DNA of 17,582 nt, from positions 1-17,582 of the forward strand of contig DASRJH010000252.1 of NCBI GenBank assembly GCA_035649575.1, in the 5' to 3' direction. A program made the position numbers and the translations under genes. The stretch comes from DASVAL01 sp035649575. Lineage in GTDB: Bacteria; Planctomycetota; UBA1135; UBA2386. The notes under the pieces were generated by a model. That model did no database searches. It was not told the DNA's origin and saw only the letters and a program-made list of their open reading frames with translations. Shown piece by piece: positions 1-8,228 of the stretch; the first letter of the stretch is position 1, and each line of letters opens with the position of its first letter.

Positions 1-2113
1 CGCGTAGACACTCGCGGCGCATCACCGGCGCGGTGTCTTCGGCGACGATCGCCGCGATCAGCGCACCCGACGCAGCGGTCACTTGCAGCGAGCCGCACGC
101 GTTCGCGGCCGTACGCCGCACGTCGACATCCTCGTCGGCAAGCAGCTCGACGAGGCGGGGGCCGGCGCGGTGGTCGCGCACGACGATGACTTCCTCGACC
201 GCGGACCGGCGCACGACAGGGTTCGGATCGTGCAAGGCGCTCAACACGGCCTCGGGTCCGAGCACCGCGAATACCGCGCGCACAGCATTGCGGCCGCCGC
301 CGTTGCTGCGCGCCGCGAGGTCGACACACTGTCGCCAGACGCGATCGCCGGGCACCGCCGCGGCCAACTCGAGCAGGCGAAGCTCGAGCTCACCGAGCTC
401 CTTGACCTTGGCCACGGCCGCGAGGATGCGGTCGCCGTCCTCCTCGAGCAGCAGCTGGCGGCGGTTCTCGTGAGCCAGCAGATACTCGACGCCGCGGATC
501 CGTAGACCCGGCGACAGCACGTGCCAGTTCTGCACGATGCGCCGCGCGAACCGGCGTCCGATCTCGGTCGCATCGGGGTTGGCCTCGCGCCAGCGCCGCT
601 CGGTCCGCCAGAATGCCACGCGGTCCGGCTCGTCCGCGGGGTTGCGGTAGAGCTGCCACAACTCGGCGTCGACCTGCTGCTGCACGATGTGCACGAGCTC
701 GTCGAAGGCCGGATGTTCCGATGCGGGCATCGACACCTGCGCACGGCCACCCGCCACCTGCAGCTGCAGCTGGCGCACGAGCGGCAGGCCGCTCTCGACG
801 CGCATCAGGTCCAGATTGCCGAATCCTCTGGCCTTCAGCGCCGAGACGAGATCGAGCATCTGTGCGCTCGTCAGCACGATCTCGAGCGCGCCCTCGACCG
901 GGACCATGCCGGCGCGGTTCTCGCCGAGCAACCGCACCTGTCTCTGCTCCTGGCGCCAGACGACGACGGCGTTGCCGGCCGTCTTCGCGTCGATCGCCAC
1001 GTTCGCCCGCAGGCCGACGAAACCGTCGCGCTGGTCCTTCCACCACTCGCGCCACGTCAAACCCGCGGCTGACACGACGACGCGCCCGGTCGTGCGCGTG
1101 AGCCGCTCTTCGGCCGGCCGCCGCAGCATGTCGAGATTCGGCACGAACTGCGACGGCTGCACGACATCGATCAGCGCCTCGACGATCGCCGCGTCGGGGA
1201 AGGTCTCGCCGGACCCCGGCTCCGAGCGGAAGGCGAGATCGGCCAGCGCGATCGCGTCGAGACACCGCGACAGCAGGTCGCGCTGCGTGACCCGCGCGCC
1301 GAGCACGGGCACCATCGTCGCGGGCAACAGCTTGCCGCCGTTGGCACGCTCGATCTGCGCGAGCGCGAACGCGCCGTAGTCGAACGAACGATCGATCGGC
1401 GGCGCCGTGCACAGACTCTGCAGCGGCCCGACGACCCTCGTGCCGAGCAACACCAGCGCACCGCACGCGGCGGCCGCGACGGTCGGCTCTTTCGACAGCA
1501 ACTCGATCAGGCGTTGCGCGGAACGCTCACCGGGCACGGCGCGCAGCAGGTCGACGCCGCGCAGCTGGAGGTCGAGATTCTGTTCGCCGGTCAACTCGAG
1601 CGCGAACTGCAGATCTTCCTCGCCGATCAACGTCGCGAGCACGTCGGTCGCATGTCGCTGCGCGCTCGAGATGCGCCCGCGAATGCAATCCTTGAGCGCC
1701 TGCTTGGCGTCGCCGGCCTTCAACTGCGCCATCGTCTCGACGGTCGCGCGCGTGGCCTCGCCGAGCGGACGCGCGAGCAGCTGGAAGAACAGCTCGTCGG
1801 CGATTCTAGGCGTGCCGAACCGCCGCGCCACGATCATGAGGTTGCCCATCTCGTTGGCTCTCGCCGTGCGCGCCACTTCGAGCATCAGTGGTTCGAGCGC
1901 CGGATACGCGCTGCCCATCTCGAGCAGCTTCGATTCGATCTGGCTCGGCGACGCGTGCATCAGCTGCAGGTCGCGGCGGAAGCGCTCGATCTCGGTCAGC
2001 GGCCGCTGCGTCGTCGGCGGGGTCGCCGGGGTCTTCTTGGGGGGGAGCCGGAGGTCGCCCTGTGGAGACGGCAGCAGGGCGGCGAGACAAAGCAGCGAGG
2101 CGGCGACGGTCAT
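1..2113 (-). CDS. Exported HEAT-repeat protein, partial (3' end beyond the window)
   Basis: The minus frame is open from ATG at 2113 to the left edge, about 704 codons without a stop, so the C-terminus is missing. The N-terminus (MTVAASLLCLAALLPSPQG) looks like a short Sec signal peptide, giving a periplasmic or cell-surface protein. Residues about 20-270 are Leu/Ala-rich helices. Residues about 275-400 are a more mixed segment I do not recognise. From about residue 600 there are clear HEAT-like repeats, with helices joined by turns such as HDPNPVVRRSAVEEV and ADEDVDVRRTAANACG. HEAT repeats are protein-interaction scaffolds, and no catalytic motif is visible. The start was chosen for its signal peptide; there is no good Shine-Dalgarno. 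The gene is divergent from the EamA permease. The specific role is unknown; exported HEAT proteins of this kind are common in Planctomycetota. Confidence 0.8.
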   Translation of the reverse strand, partial: MTVAASLLCLAALLPSPQGDLRLPPKKTPATPPTTQRPLTEIERFRRDLQLMHASPSQIESKLLEMGSAYPALEPLMLEVARTARANEMGNLMIVARRFGTPRIADELFFQLLARPLGEATRATVETMAQLKAGDAKQALKDCIRGRISSAQRHATDVLATLIGEEDLQFALELTGEQNLDLQLRGVDLLRAVPGERSAQRLIELLSKEPTVAAAACGALVLLGTRVVGPLQSLCTAPPIDRSFDYGAFALAQIERANGGKLLPATMVPVLGARVTQRDLLSRCLDAIALADLAFRSEPGSGETFPDAAIVEALIDVVQPSQFVPNLDMLRRPAEERLTRTTGRVVVSAAGLTWREWWKDQRDGFVGLRANVAIDAKTAGNAVVVWRQEQRQVRLLGENRAGMVPVEGALEIVLTSAQMLDLVSALKARGFGNLDLMRVESGLPLVRQLQLQVAGGRAQVSMPASEHPAFDELVHIVQQQVDAELWQLYRNPADEPDRVAFWRTERRWREANPDATEIGRRFARRIVQNWHVLSPGLRIRGVEYLLAHENRRQLLLEEDGDRILAAVAKVKELGELELRLLELAAAVPGDRVWRQCVDLAARSNGGGRNAVRAVFAVLGPEAVLSALHDPNPVVRRSAVEEVIVVRDHRAGPRLVELLADEDVDVRRTAANACGSLQVTAASGALIAAIVAEDTAPVMRRECLR

Positions 2114-2182
2114 GAGAGGGGCGACGGGGAGGCGCGCGGGAGTGGCCCGGGTCAGGCCAATGGCTGGACGCAGAGGGGCCGG

Positions 2183-2211
2183 ATGATATCGACTGCATTG
2201 CCGCTTGTCGC
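2183..2211 (-). promoter_or_regulatory. Possible sigma-70-type promoter of the HEAT-repeat gene
   Basis: On the minus strand TATCAT (2183-2188) matches the -10 consensus at five of six positions. GCGACA (2206-2211) lies exactly 17 nt upstream and matches four of six -35 positions. Transcription would begin about 60 nt before the ATG at 2113. AT-rich hexamers are rare in this GC-rich spacer, which favours the call, but the -35 is weak. Confidence 0.3.
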
Positions 2212-2314
2212 GAAAACGTGCCAACGGCCCGGCAAGAGGGGCGCCCGGTCCGGTCGAGTCGAGGCGATGGGCACGCGGGTCTTTTCCCGGACCGCCCTTT
2301 GGGGACCTTTGGCT

Positions 2315-2328
2315 GCGGCCATGGCCGC
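2315..2328. repeat. Intergenic palindrome GCGGCCATGGCCGC, copy 1
   Basis: This is a perfect 14-nt palindrome. It sits inside a 19-nt string (TGCGGCCATGGCCGCGATG) that recurs exactly at 13925-13943 in the recG / uridylyltransferase spacer. A CCCGGACC string precedes it in both places. Here it lies just before the most likely EamA start codon (2330). It looks like a degenerate dispersed intergenic element; its function is unknown. Confidence 0.5.
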
Positions 2329-2329
2329 G

Positions 2330-3292
2330 ATGGGCAGCTTGCATCCGACCCCTGGCCCGCCACGATCCCCGGCCTTGCCTTCCCCGCTGCGTGTCCACGT
2401 TGCCCTGATCACGGTTTCGGTCGTGTTCGGGGCGAACTACGTGTTCACGAAGAAAATCCTCGAGGCCGTCTCGCCGGCGGCCTGGGTGTGGTTCCGGATC
2501 GCTGCGGCGACTGCGTTCCTCGTGCCGCTCGCGATGATGCTGCGCGGGACCTCGGGCTGGCCGAGGGCGAGGCTCTGGGTCGGGCTCGGCATCGCGTCGT
2601 TCTTCGGCGTCATGCTGAACCAGGTGCTCTTCACCGAAGGCATCGCGCGCACGACACCCGAGCATTCGGCCGTGATCAACGCGGGCATCCCAACGTGGAC
2701 GATGCTCGTCGCCGTGTGCGCCGGTCAGGAGCGCCTCGGCCGGCGACGCGTGCTCGCGATCGTGCTCGCGCTCGGCGGTGTGTTGTATCTGCTGGGTTTC
2801 GACCGGATGGTGTTCGGCACGGCCTCGACTAGCGCGCCGCGCGGCAGTGGGCCCACGCTGGCGGGCGACCTGCTCACGATGGCGAACGGCATCGCGTTCG
2901 CGGTGCACCTCGTGCTGATGCGCCGACTCGGCCAGCAGGTCGACCCGATGCGCGCGACTGCCGTGATGTTCGTGCTCGCGTCGCTGATGGTCGGAGCCTG
3001 GAGCGCGCCGCAGGTGACCACGGCGGACTGCAGCGGCGTGTTGTCGGCACCGACGGTGTGGCTCGCCGCCTACGCGGTGCTGTTCGCGACGGTGATGACC
3101 TACCTGCTCAACACCTGGGCCCTGCGCCACACACACAGCTCGCAGGTTGCCCTCTACATCAACGTGCAGCCGCTCGTGGCGGCCGCGTTGAATGCCGCGC
3201 TCGGCGCGGAGCCGCCGGGCCACCGCTTCTTCGTAGCGCTCGTGTTGGTCGCGATCGGCCTCTGGTTGTTGACGCGCGAGCCAGCGGCGTAG
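2330..3292 (+). CDS. EamA/DMT-superfamily permease
   Basis: A protein of about 320 residues made of two homologous EamA halves, with about ten hydrophobic segments. The first starts at VALITVSVVFGANYVFTKK, a typical family opening. The others include VGLGIASFFGVMLNQVLF, SAVINAGIPTWTMLVAV, RVLAIVLALGGVLYLLGF, WLAAYAVLFATVMTYLLN and the final FFVALVLVAIGLWLLT. Length and topology fit inner-membrane drug/metabolite transporters of the RhaT/YdcZ type. The substrate cannot be read from sequence. The start is uncertain: in-frame ATGs lie at 2267, 2321 and 2330. I prefer 2330 because the upstream part overlaps an intergenic palindrome and encodes no membrane segment. No convincing Shine-Dalgarno was seen. 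The frame stays open upstream to 1514, but that part is antisense to the HEAT gene and is not coding. Confidence 0.88.
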   Translation: MGSLHPTPGPPRSPALPSPLRVHVALITVSVVFGANYVFTKKILEAVSPAAWVWFRIAAATAFLVPLAMMLRGTSGWPRARLWVGLGIASFFGVMLNQVLFTEGIARTTPEHSAVINAGIPTWTMLVAVCAGQERLGRRRVLAIVLALGGVLYLLGFDRMVFGTASTSAPRGSGPTLAGDLLTMANGIAFAVHLVLMRRLGQQVDPMRATAVMFVLASLMVGAWSAPQVTTADCSGVLSAPTVWLAAYAVLFATVMTYLLNTWALRHTHSSQVALYINVQPLVAAALNAALGAEPPGHRFFVALVLVAIGLWLLTREPAA

Positions 3293-3372
3293 CACGACGC
3301 AACACTGCGGGAAAACGCGACACCGTCGATCTCGTCGTGAAGTTCCGGGGCCCGATGGCCGAAATGGCTCAT

Positions 3373-3377
3373 GGAGG
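3373..3377 (+). promoter_or_regulatory. Shine-Dalgarno GGAGG that fixes the patatin start
   Basis: GGAGG ends 7 nt before the ATG at 3385. That picks 3385 over the in-frame ATGs at 3355 and 3364. It is the only strong Shine-Dalgarno I found in the window. Confidence 0.7.
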
Positions 3378-3384
3378 GGCGCCC

Positions 3385-6027
3385 ATGACGAAACAACCAG
3401 GCCCCACCGCCGACCAACAAGCAGCGCACTACTTCCTGTCCGAGCTGCGCACGCGCGTCGCGACGCAGACCCTTCACTACCAGCACGGCGTCGAAGGGCG
3501 CGCGCTCGAGAACCTCTTCGAAGTGTTCGCACTCGCGCGAGACGCGATGAAGCAGCATCCTGGCTGCGAGGTCTTTGCGCGCGAGACGACGCAGATGCTC
3601 AACGTCGTCCTGCGCCCCGTCACGGCCAAGTGGCACAACGCGAACGAGCAGGGCCGGCTGCAGTCGCGCGACGGCGGCGACGCGTTCCGCGCGGACCTCG
3701 CCGACGTGCAGGTGAAGCTGCGCGCGTTCGCGGCGCAGCTCGGCAAGATGGCGTATGGCGCCGAGACCACGGACGACGTCGTGCCGCCGCCGCTGTCGGC
3801 AGCCGACCTCGCCGCGTGCCTGGCTCCGATTCCGTTCGGCATCCCGTCGGATCCCGCGGCGAACGGCGGCATCGAGCCGGAGATGGCGCGGCAGATGAAC
3901 GCCAAGGAAGCCGAGTGCATCCACGGCCATCGCAACGCCACGGGTCGCCAGGACGATGGAAGGGACGCCGTCGGTCTCGCGCTGTCCGGCGGCGGCATCC
4001 GCTCGGCGACGTTCTGTCTCGGCGTGACGCAGGTGCTCGCGGCGAAGAAGCTTCTCCCTGGCATCGACTTCCTCTCGACGGTCTCGGGTGGCGGCTACAC
4101 GGGCTGCTTCCTGACCACGCGGCTCGGCCGCGGCACGCCGCCCGAAGAGCTCGGCTGGCCTCATGGCCCCGACTCGGGGCCGATCCGCGAGTTGCGGCGG
4201 CGCGCCAAGTTCCTGGTCGGCCGCGGCCTGTGGGAGAGCTGGGGCATGGTGCTCGAGACCTTGCTCGGCATGCTCGTGAACTGGTGCGTGCCGCTGTTCG
4301 TGCTCGTGCTCGGCGCGATGGCCGCAGTCCTCGTGCAACGCGTGGGCCTGGACCCGATCTGGTGGTTTCGCGCCGCGGCGCCGCTCGCGGCGTTCGTGGC
4401 CATGGTCGCGCTGATATTCTTCCGGCGCGAACGCACGAACTCGAGGACGGCGGCCGCTGCCGGCAGGACGCTCCTCGCAGGCGCGATGCTGCTGTGCCTG
4501 TGCCTGCTGTTCTGGTTCCTCGACCGCGGCTTCCACCTGCTCATGCCGGCCCTGACCGGCGGCCGGTGGGAACTGCGCGAGCTGCAGGTAGCACTCGCCC
4601 ACATACCCGTCATCGGCGAGGCAGGCACCGGAGCGAACTGGCTCACGTTCGGCTGTCTCGTCTCGCTGCTGCCGGCGGCGCTGCGGTTCGTGCCGATGCT
4701 CGAGAACCCACGCGTGCGGAAGGTCGTGCTGCTCGCGGCCCTGCTCGTCGGCGCGCTGATCGTGCCCGTGCTCGCCGTGATCGTCTCGTATGCGCTGTTC
4801 GCGTTCGGAGGCATCGTCAACGAGGGTCGCAGCGTCGGCCTCTACTACCTCGCGGCCATCGGCGCAGTGCTCGCGATCGTGATCACGACCGTGCTCAACA
4901 TCAACACGACGGGTCCTCACCGTCTGTTCCGGCGCGGACTCGGGCGCACGTTCGTCGATCGGCCCAACCGGATCTCGCGGCCGGTGTTCTTGCAGCGGAT
5001 CAACCGGCACGACCGCGCGCCCTACCATCTCGTGAACTGCACGGTCAACCTGCCGGGCAGCGAAGACCTCAAGCTGCGCGAACGGCGCTGCGACTTCTTC
5101 CTGTTCAGCAAGCACTGGACGGGTTCGCCGGTCGTCGGCTACGCGCCGACGTCGTGCTGGCGCATGAACGGCCAGAAGCCCGACCTCGCGACCGCGATGG
5201 CGATCTCGGGCGCCGCGTTCTCGACCAGCATGGGACTCGGCTCGATCCGGCCGCTGCGCGCGCTGCTCGCGTTCCTGAACGTCCGGCTCGGTTATTGGAT
5301 CCACCGCCCGCCCACGCCGAACGGCCCGGCCGCGAAGTTGCCGTGGAACGAGCGCGCGCGCCGCTACGTGAGGAACACGCCGTGGCGGTGCTGGCAGAAG
5401 CTCTTCGGGGAACATCCGGGTTTCTCGTGCTTGCTGCACGAGATGACCGGGCTGTTCATGTCCGAGAAACGGAGGTGGCTGAATCTCTCGGACGGCGGCC
5501 ACATCGAGAACCTCGGCATCTACGAGCTGCTGCGGCGGCGCTGCAAGTTCATCGTCTGCGTCGACGGCGAAGCCGACCCGGACTACACGTTCCACGGCCT
5601 CATGACGCTCGTGCGTCACGCGCAGCTCGACCTCGGCGTCGAGATCGGCCCCGACCTGCGCGATCTGCGACCCGATCCGGAGACGGGCCATAGCCGATCG
5701 CACTACCAGCTGTGTCGCGTGTATTACCCGGCCAGAGAGCCCGGTGGCGAACGGCCGATTGGCCTCTTGCTCTACGTCAAGCTCTCGGTGACGGGCAACG
5801 AGTCCGAGCTGATCCGGCGCTACCGCGGCAACCACCCGAGCTTTCCGCACGAGACGACGCTCGACCAGTTCTTCGGCGAGGAACAGTTCGAAGCCTATCG
5901 ACAACTCGGCGTGCACTGCGCCGAAGGCCTGTTCTCGCGCTCGCTGATGGACGGCAATTCCGATCCGGCCAGCGTGCCGGTCTGGTTCGCGCAGCTGGCC
6001 AAGAACCTGCTCGAGAGCAAAGACTGA
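3385..6027 (+). CDS. Membrane-embedded patatin-like phospholipase (acyl hydrolase)
   Basis: An 880-residue protein with a split patatin domain. The oxyanion motif SGGGIRS is at residues 201-207. The nucleophile is Ser234 in LSTVSGGGYTG, where Thr replaces the first Gly of the usual GxSxG, as in other large bacterial patatins. The catalytic Asp is Asp703 in LSDGGHIENLGIYELL. The Ser-Asp dyad hydrolyses lipid acyl esters. Between the two catalytic residues (about 285-510) lie roughly six hydrophobic helices, for example NWCVPLFVLVLGAMAAVLV and LAAIGAVLAIVITTVLNI. The enzyme is therefore probably anchored in the cytoplasmic membrane with the active site re-formed on one face. Residues 1-190 are a soluble helical region of unknown role. 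The RNA methyltransferase gene starts 27 nt after the stop. The specific substrate is unknown: it could be a membrane-remodelling lipase or an effector-like phospholipase. Confidence 0.92.
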   Translation: MTKQPGPTADQQAAHYFLSELRTRVATQTLHYQHGVEGRALENLFEVFALARDAMKQHPGCEVFARETTQMLNVVLRPVTAKWHNANEQGRLQSRDGGDAFRADLADVQVKLRAFAAQLGKMAYGAETTDDVVPPPLSAADLAACLAPIPFGIPSDPAANGGIEPEMARQMNAKEAECIHGHRNATGRQDDGRDAVGLALSGGGIRSATFCLGVTQVLAAKKLLPGIDFLSTVSGGGYTGCFLTTRLGRGTPPEELGWPHGPDSGPIRELRRRAKFLVGRGLWESWGMVLETLLGMLVNWCVPLFVLVLGAMAAVLVQRVGLDPIWWFRAAAPLAAFVAMVALIFFRRERTNSRTAAAAGRTLLAGAMLLCLCLLFWFLDRGFHLLMPALTGGRWELRELQVALAHIPVIGEAGTGANWLTFGCLVSLLPAALRFVPMLENPRVRKVVLLAALLVGALIVPVLAVIVSYALFAFGGIVNEGRSVGLYYLAAIGAVLAIVITTVLNINTTGPHRLFRRGLGRTFVDRPNRISRPVFLQRINRHDRAPYHLVNCTVNLPGSEDLKLRERRCDFFLFSKHWTGSPVVGYAPTSCWRMNGQKPDLATAMAISGAAFSTSMGLGSIRPLRALLAFLNVRLGYWIHRPPTPNGPAAKLPWNERARRYVRNTPWRCWQKLFGEHPGFSCLLHEMTGLFMSEKRRWLNLSDGGHIENLGIYELLRRRCKFIVCVDGEADPDYTFHGLMTLVRHAQLDLGVEIGPDLRDLRPDPETGHSRSHYQLCRVYYPAREPGGERPIGLLLYVKLSVTGNESELIRRYRGNHPSFPHETTLDQFFGEEQFEAYRQLGVHCAEGLFSRSLMDGNSDPASVPVWFAQLAKNLLESKD

Positions 6028-6038
6028 GGACCGCGTGG

Positions 6039-6044
6039 TAGCCT
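6039..6044 (+). promoter_or_regulatory. Possible extended -10 (TAGCCT) for a leaderless methyltransferase mRNA
   Basis: TAGCCT fits the TANNNT pattern known upstream of leaderless transcripts in several GC-rich bacteria. It ends 10 nt before the ATG at 6055. The same hexamer ends 9 nt before the TTG start at 14002, and TAACCT ends 6 nt before the GTG at 17105. None of these starts has a Shine-Dalgarno. No clear -35 is visible. Confidence 0.35.
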
Positions 6045-6054
6045 GCCCGGACAC

Positions 6055-7326
6055 ATGACGCCGCCGACGCCGGGCCAGATCCTCGAAGTGACTGCCGAAC
6101 GCCTCGGTTTCGGCGGCTTCGCGGTCGCGCGCCACGAGGGGCTCGCGGTGTTCGTCCCGTTCGCGGCGCCGGGCGACCGGCTGCGCGTCGAGGTCACCGC
6201 GGTCGAGAAGAAGTTCGCGCGCGCTAAGATCACAGCGATCCTCGCGCCGGGTCCCGGCCGCGTGTCACCGCGCTGCCAGCACTTCGGCGAATGCGGCGGC
6301 TGCCAGTTCCAGCACGTCGACTATGCAACGCAGGTCGCGGCCAAGGCAGAGTTCGTGCGCGACGCGCTCGTGCGCACGGGCGGCTTCGATTGGTCCGAGC
6401 CCATCGTCGTGCACCACGCCGAGCCGTGGAACTACCGCGTGCGCACGCAGCTCAAGGTGCAGGCGACGTCGGGCCAGCGCAGCGACGGCACGCACGGCCG
6501 CCTGCGGCGGCGCGAACGCCCGAGCAAGCTCGAAAACGAGCCCACGGCGGCGGTCGGCACGGTGGCGACTCCGGCGCTCGGCTTCCACGCCGCGTTCACG
6601 CACAGCACGGTCGACGTGCACGAGTGCCCCGTGCTCGCGCCGGAGCTCGAGCAGGGACTCGCCGCCGTGCGCGCGGCGATCGCCGACCTGCCGAAGAAGG
6701 CGTGGCCCTACCAGATCGACGGCGCCTGCGGCAATGGCAGGGCATCCTGGGCACCGGACCTGCCCGGTCTGCGCAAGGACCTCGTCGAGCACGAGGTCCT
6801 GGGCTTCCGCTACCTGATCGAGCCCGAGAGCTTCTTCCAGGGCAACCGCCACCTCGTGGGCCGGCTCGTCGAGGGTGCGATCGGCGGCGAATCGGGCGAG
6901 CTCGCTTTCGACCTCTACGCGGGCGTGGGCCTGTTCTCGCTGCCGCTCGGCAGACGCTTCGGCCGCGTCGTCGCCATCGAGGACGAACGGCGCGCGGCCA
7001 CGCTGGGCCGCGTCAACGTGAAGACGAACGGCTGTGACAACGTCACGTATCTGCGCAGCACGACGGAGCAGTTCCTGCGCGCGAACAAGGAACGGCCCGA
7101 CCTCGTGTTCATGGACCCGCCGCGTGTCGGCGCGAAGCCGATCCTGCCGCAGCTGCTCGAGCTGCGCGCGCAGCGGCTCGTCTACGTCTCGTGCGATCCT
7201 CAGACGCTCGCGCGGGACCTGCGCCAGCTCGCCGACGGCGGCTACGAAGTCGAGCAGGTCGAGGCCTACGACATGTTCCCGCAGACCTTCCACGTCGAGG
7301 CCATAGCGCGCCTGCACCTTCGCTGA
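6055..7326 (+). CDS. 23S rRNA (uracil-5-)-methyltransferase, RumA/TrmA family
   Basis: A 423-residue SAM-dependent 5-methyluridine RNA methyltransferase. Residues 1-65 form a TRAM (OB-fold) RNA-binding domain. A 4Fe-4S ligand set C74-x5-C80-x2-C83 plus C191 matches the RlmD/RumA pattern. FFQGN (about 261) is the family's FFQxN signature, DLYAGVGLFSLPLG is the SAM-binding loop, and DPPR starts at Asp354. Cys380 in VYVSCDPQTLARD is the nucleophile that attacks C6 of uracil. A likely general-base Glu lies near the C-terminus (FHVEAIARL). Between RTQLKVQ and the GFHAAFTHSTVDVHEC block is an Arg-rich, low-complexity stretch of about 30 residues, which looks lineage-specific. There is no Shine-Dalgarno. 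It most likely methylates 23S rRNA (U1939 or U747 class); the exact site cannot be told from sequence. Confidence 0.93.
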   Translation: MTPPTPGQILEVTAERLGFGGFAVARHEGLAVFVPFAAPGDRLRVEVTAVEKKFARAKITAILAPGPGRVSPRCQHFGECGGCQFQHVDYATQVAAKAEFVRDALVRTGGFDWSEPIVVHHAEPWNYRVRTQLKVQATSGQRSDGTHGRLRRRERPSKLENEPTAAVGTVATPALGFHAAFTHSTVDVHECPVLAPELEQGLAAVRAAIADLPKKAWPYQIDGACGNGRASWAPDLPGLRKDLVEHEVLGFRYLIEPESFFQGNRHLVGRLVEGAIGGESGELAFDLYAGVGLFSLPLGRRFGRVVAIEDERRAATLGRVNVKTNGCDNVTYLRSTTEQFLRANKERPDLVFMDPPRVGAKPILPQLLELRAQRLVYVSCDPQTLARDLRQLADGGYEVEQVEAYDMFPQTFHVEAIARLHLR

Positions 7327-7355
7327 GAGGCGACAGTCTGCGAGACTACGGGCCC

Positions 7356-8204
7356 ATGGAAACGCGGTTCATCTCGTTCGAACGCACGCGCATCGCAGTG
7401 CACGTCGCCGGCCGCGGCCCGCTCGCCGTGCTCGTGCACGGCTACCCGCTCGACCACCGTATGTGGCTCGACGCGATGCAGAGTTCGCTCGCCGACCAGC
7501 GCACGCTCGTCGCGATCGATCTGCGTGGACACGGCCAGTCGCCGTGGTGCGGCGACACGACGCACGGCATGGATCTGTTCGCCGACGACGTGGCCACCGT
7601 GGTCCACACGCTGACCGACGAGCCCGTCGATGTCGTCGGCCTGTCGATGGGAGGCTACGTCGCCCAGGCGATCTGGGCCGCGCATCGCGGCCTCGTGCGC
7701 TCGCTCGCGCTCGTCGACACGCGCGCCGCGGCGGACGACGACGCCGGCAGGGCCGGCAGGGACGCGGCGATGCAGACCGTCGTAACGCGGGGCCGCGCGG
7801 CGCTTGCCGCGGGCATGCTGGATCGGCTGCTCGCGAAACAACCCGACATCGCGCGCGACCTCATGCTGCGCGCGCGCGTGCAGACGATGGCGGAGTCGCT
7901 GCCCGTCGAGACGATCGTCGCCGACCTGCGCGGCCTGCGCGATCGGCCCGATCGCACTGCAATGCTGGGGACGATCACGGTGCCGACGCTCGTGGTCGTC
8001 GGCAGCGAGGATCCGATCTCGACACCTGCCGAAGCCGAACAGATCACGGGGTCGATCCGCGGTGCGCGGCTCGCCGTGGTGGCGGGCTGCGGGCACCTCG
8101 TGCCGATGGAGGATCCAACCGCGTTCGCGCTGCACCTTGGCGCGTTTTGGCGGCAACACGGCGCTCGTGGCGCAGCGGGAATGAGCCAGAATAAGCCGGA
8201 ATAA
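7356..8204 (+). CDS. Alpha/beta-fold hydrolase
   Basis: A 282-residue cytoplasmic alpha/beta hydrolase with a complete triad. The oxyanion HGYPLDHRMW is at about 28-37, the nucleophile is Ser97 in GLSMGGYV, the acid is Asp219 in GSEDPIST, and the base is His247 in GCGHLVPMEDP. The family includes esterases, 3-oxoadipate enol-lactonase-like enzymes and pimeloyl-ACP esterases; the substrate is undetermined. It starts 29 nt after the methyltransferase stop and may be co-transcribed. The C-terminus is odd. After FWRQHG, where the related fragment at 9806-10060 ends (FWRSLG then stop), this protein reads on for 13 more residues into a 10-bp tandem repeat that supplies its stop. This suggests the original 3' end was lost at an insertion junction. 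Confidence 0.9.
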   Translation: METRFISFERTRIAVHVAGRGPLAVLVHGYPLDHRMWLDAMQSSLADQRTLVAIDLRGHGQSPWCGDTTHGMDLFADDVATVVHTLTDEPVDVVGLSMGGYVAQAIWAAHRGLVRSLALVDTRAAADDDAGRAGRDAAMQTVVTRGRAALAAGMLDRLLAKQPDIARDLMLRARVQTMAESLPVETIVADLRGLRDRPDRTAMLGTITVPTLVVVGSEDPISTPAEAEQITGSIRGARLAVVAGCGHLVPMEDPTAFALHLGAFWRQHGARGAAGMSQNKPE

Positions 8205-8220
8205 GCCAGAATGAGCCAAC
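8181..8220 (+). repeat. Four-copy 10-bp tandem repeat at the hydrolase 3' end
   Basis: Four consecutive decamers read ATGAGCCAGA, ATAAGCCGGA, ATAAGCCAGA and ATGAGCCAAC (consensus ATRAGCCRGA). The hydrolase stop codon TAA (8202-8204) lies in the third copy. The array abuts the 3' end of the AlbA_2 gene (8229). It marks the left boundary of the accessory patch and may have expanded by slippage. Confidence 0.85.
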
Positions 8221-8228
8221 ACGTTTCA

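Noticed and set aside
1514..2329. N-terminal extension of the EamA permease back to 1514
   Set aside because: It overlaps the oppositely oriented HEAT gene, is highly charged, and is unlike any permease N-terminus.
3154..6135. Long minus-strand open frame (about 990 codons) antisense to the patatin gene
   Set aside because: It is rich in Arg, Glu, His and Ala with no recognisable motif, as expected for the mirror frame of a high-GC gene. The + strand has clear catalytic motifs.
8181..8220. CRISPR-like array
   Set aside because: The units are 10 bp with no spacers; this is a simple tandem repeat.
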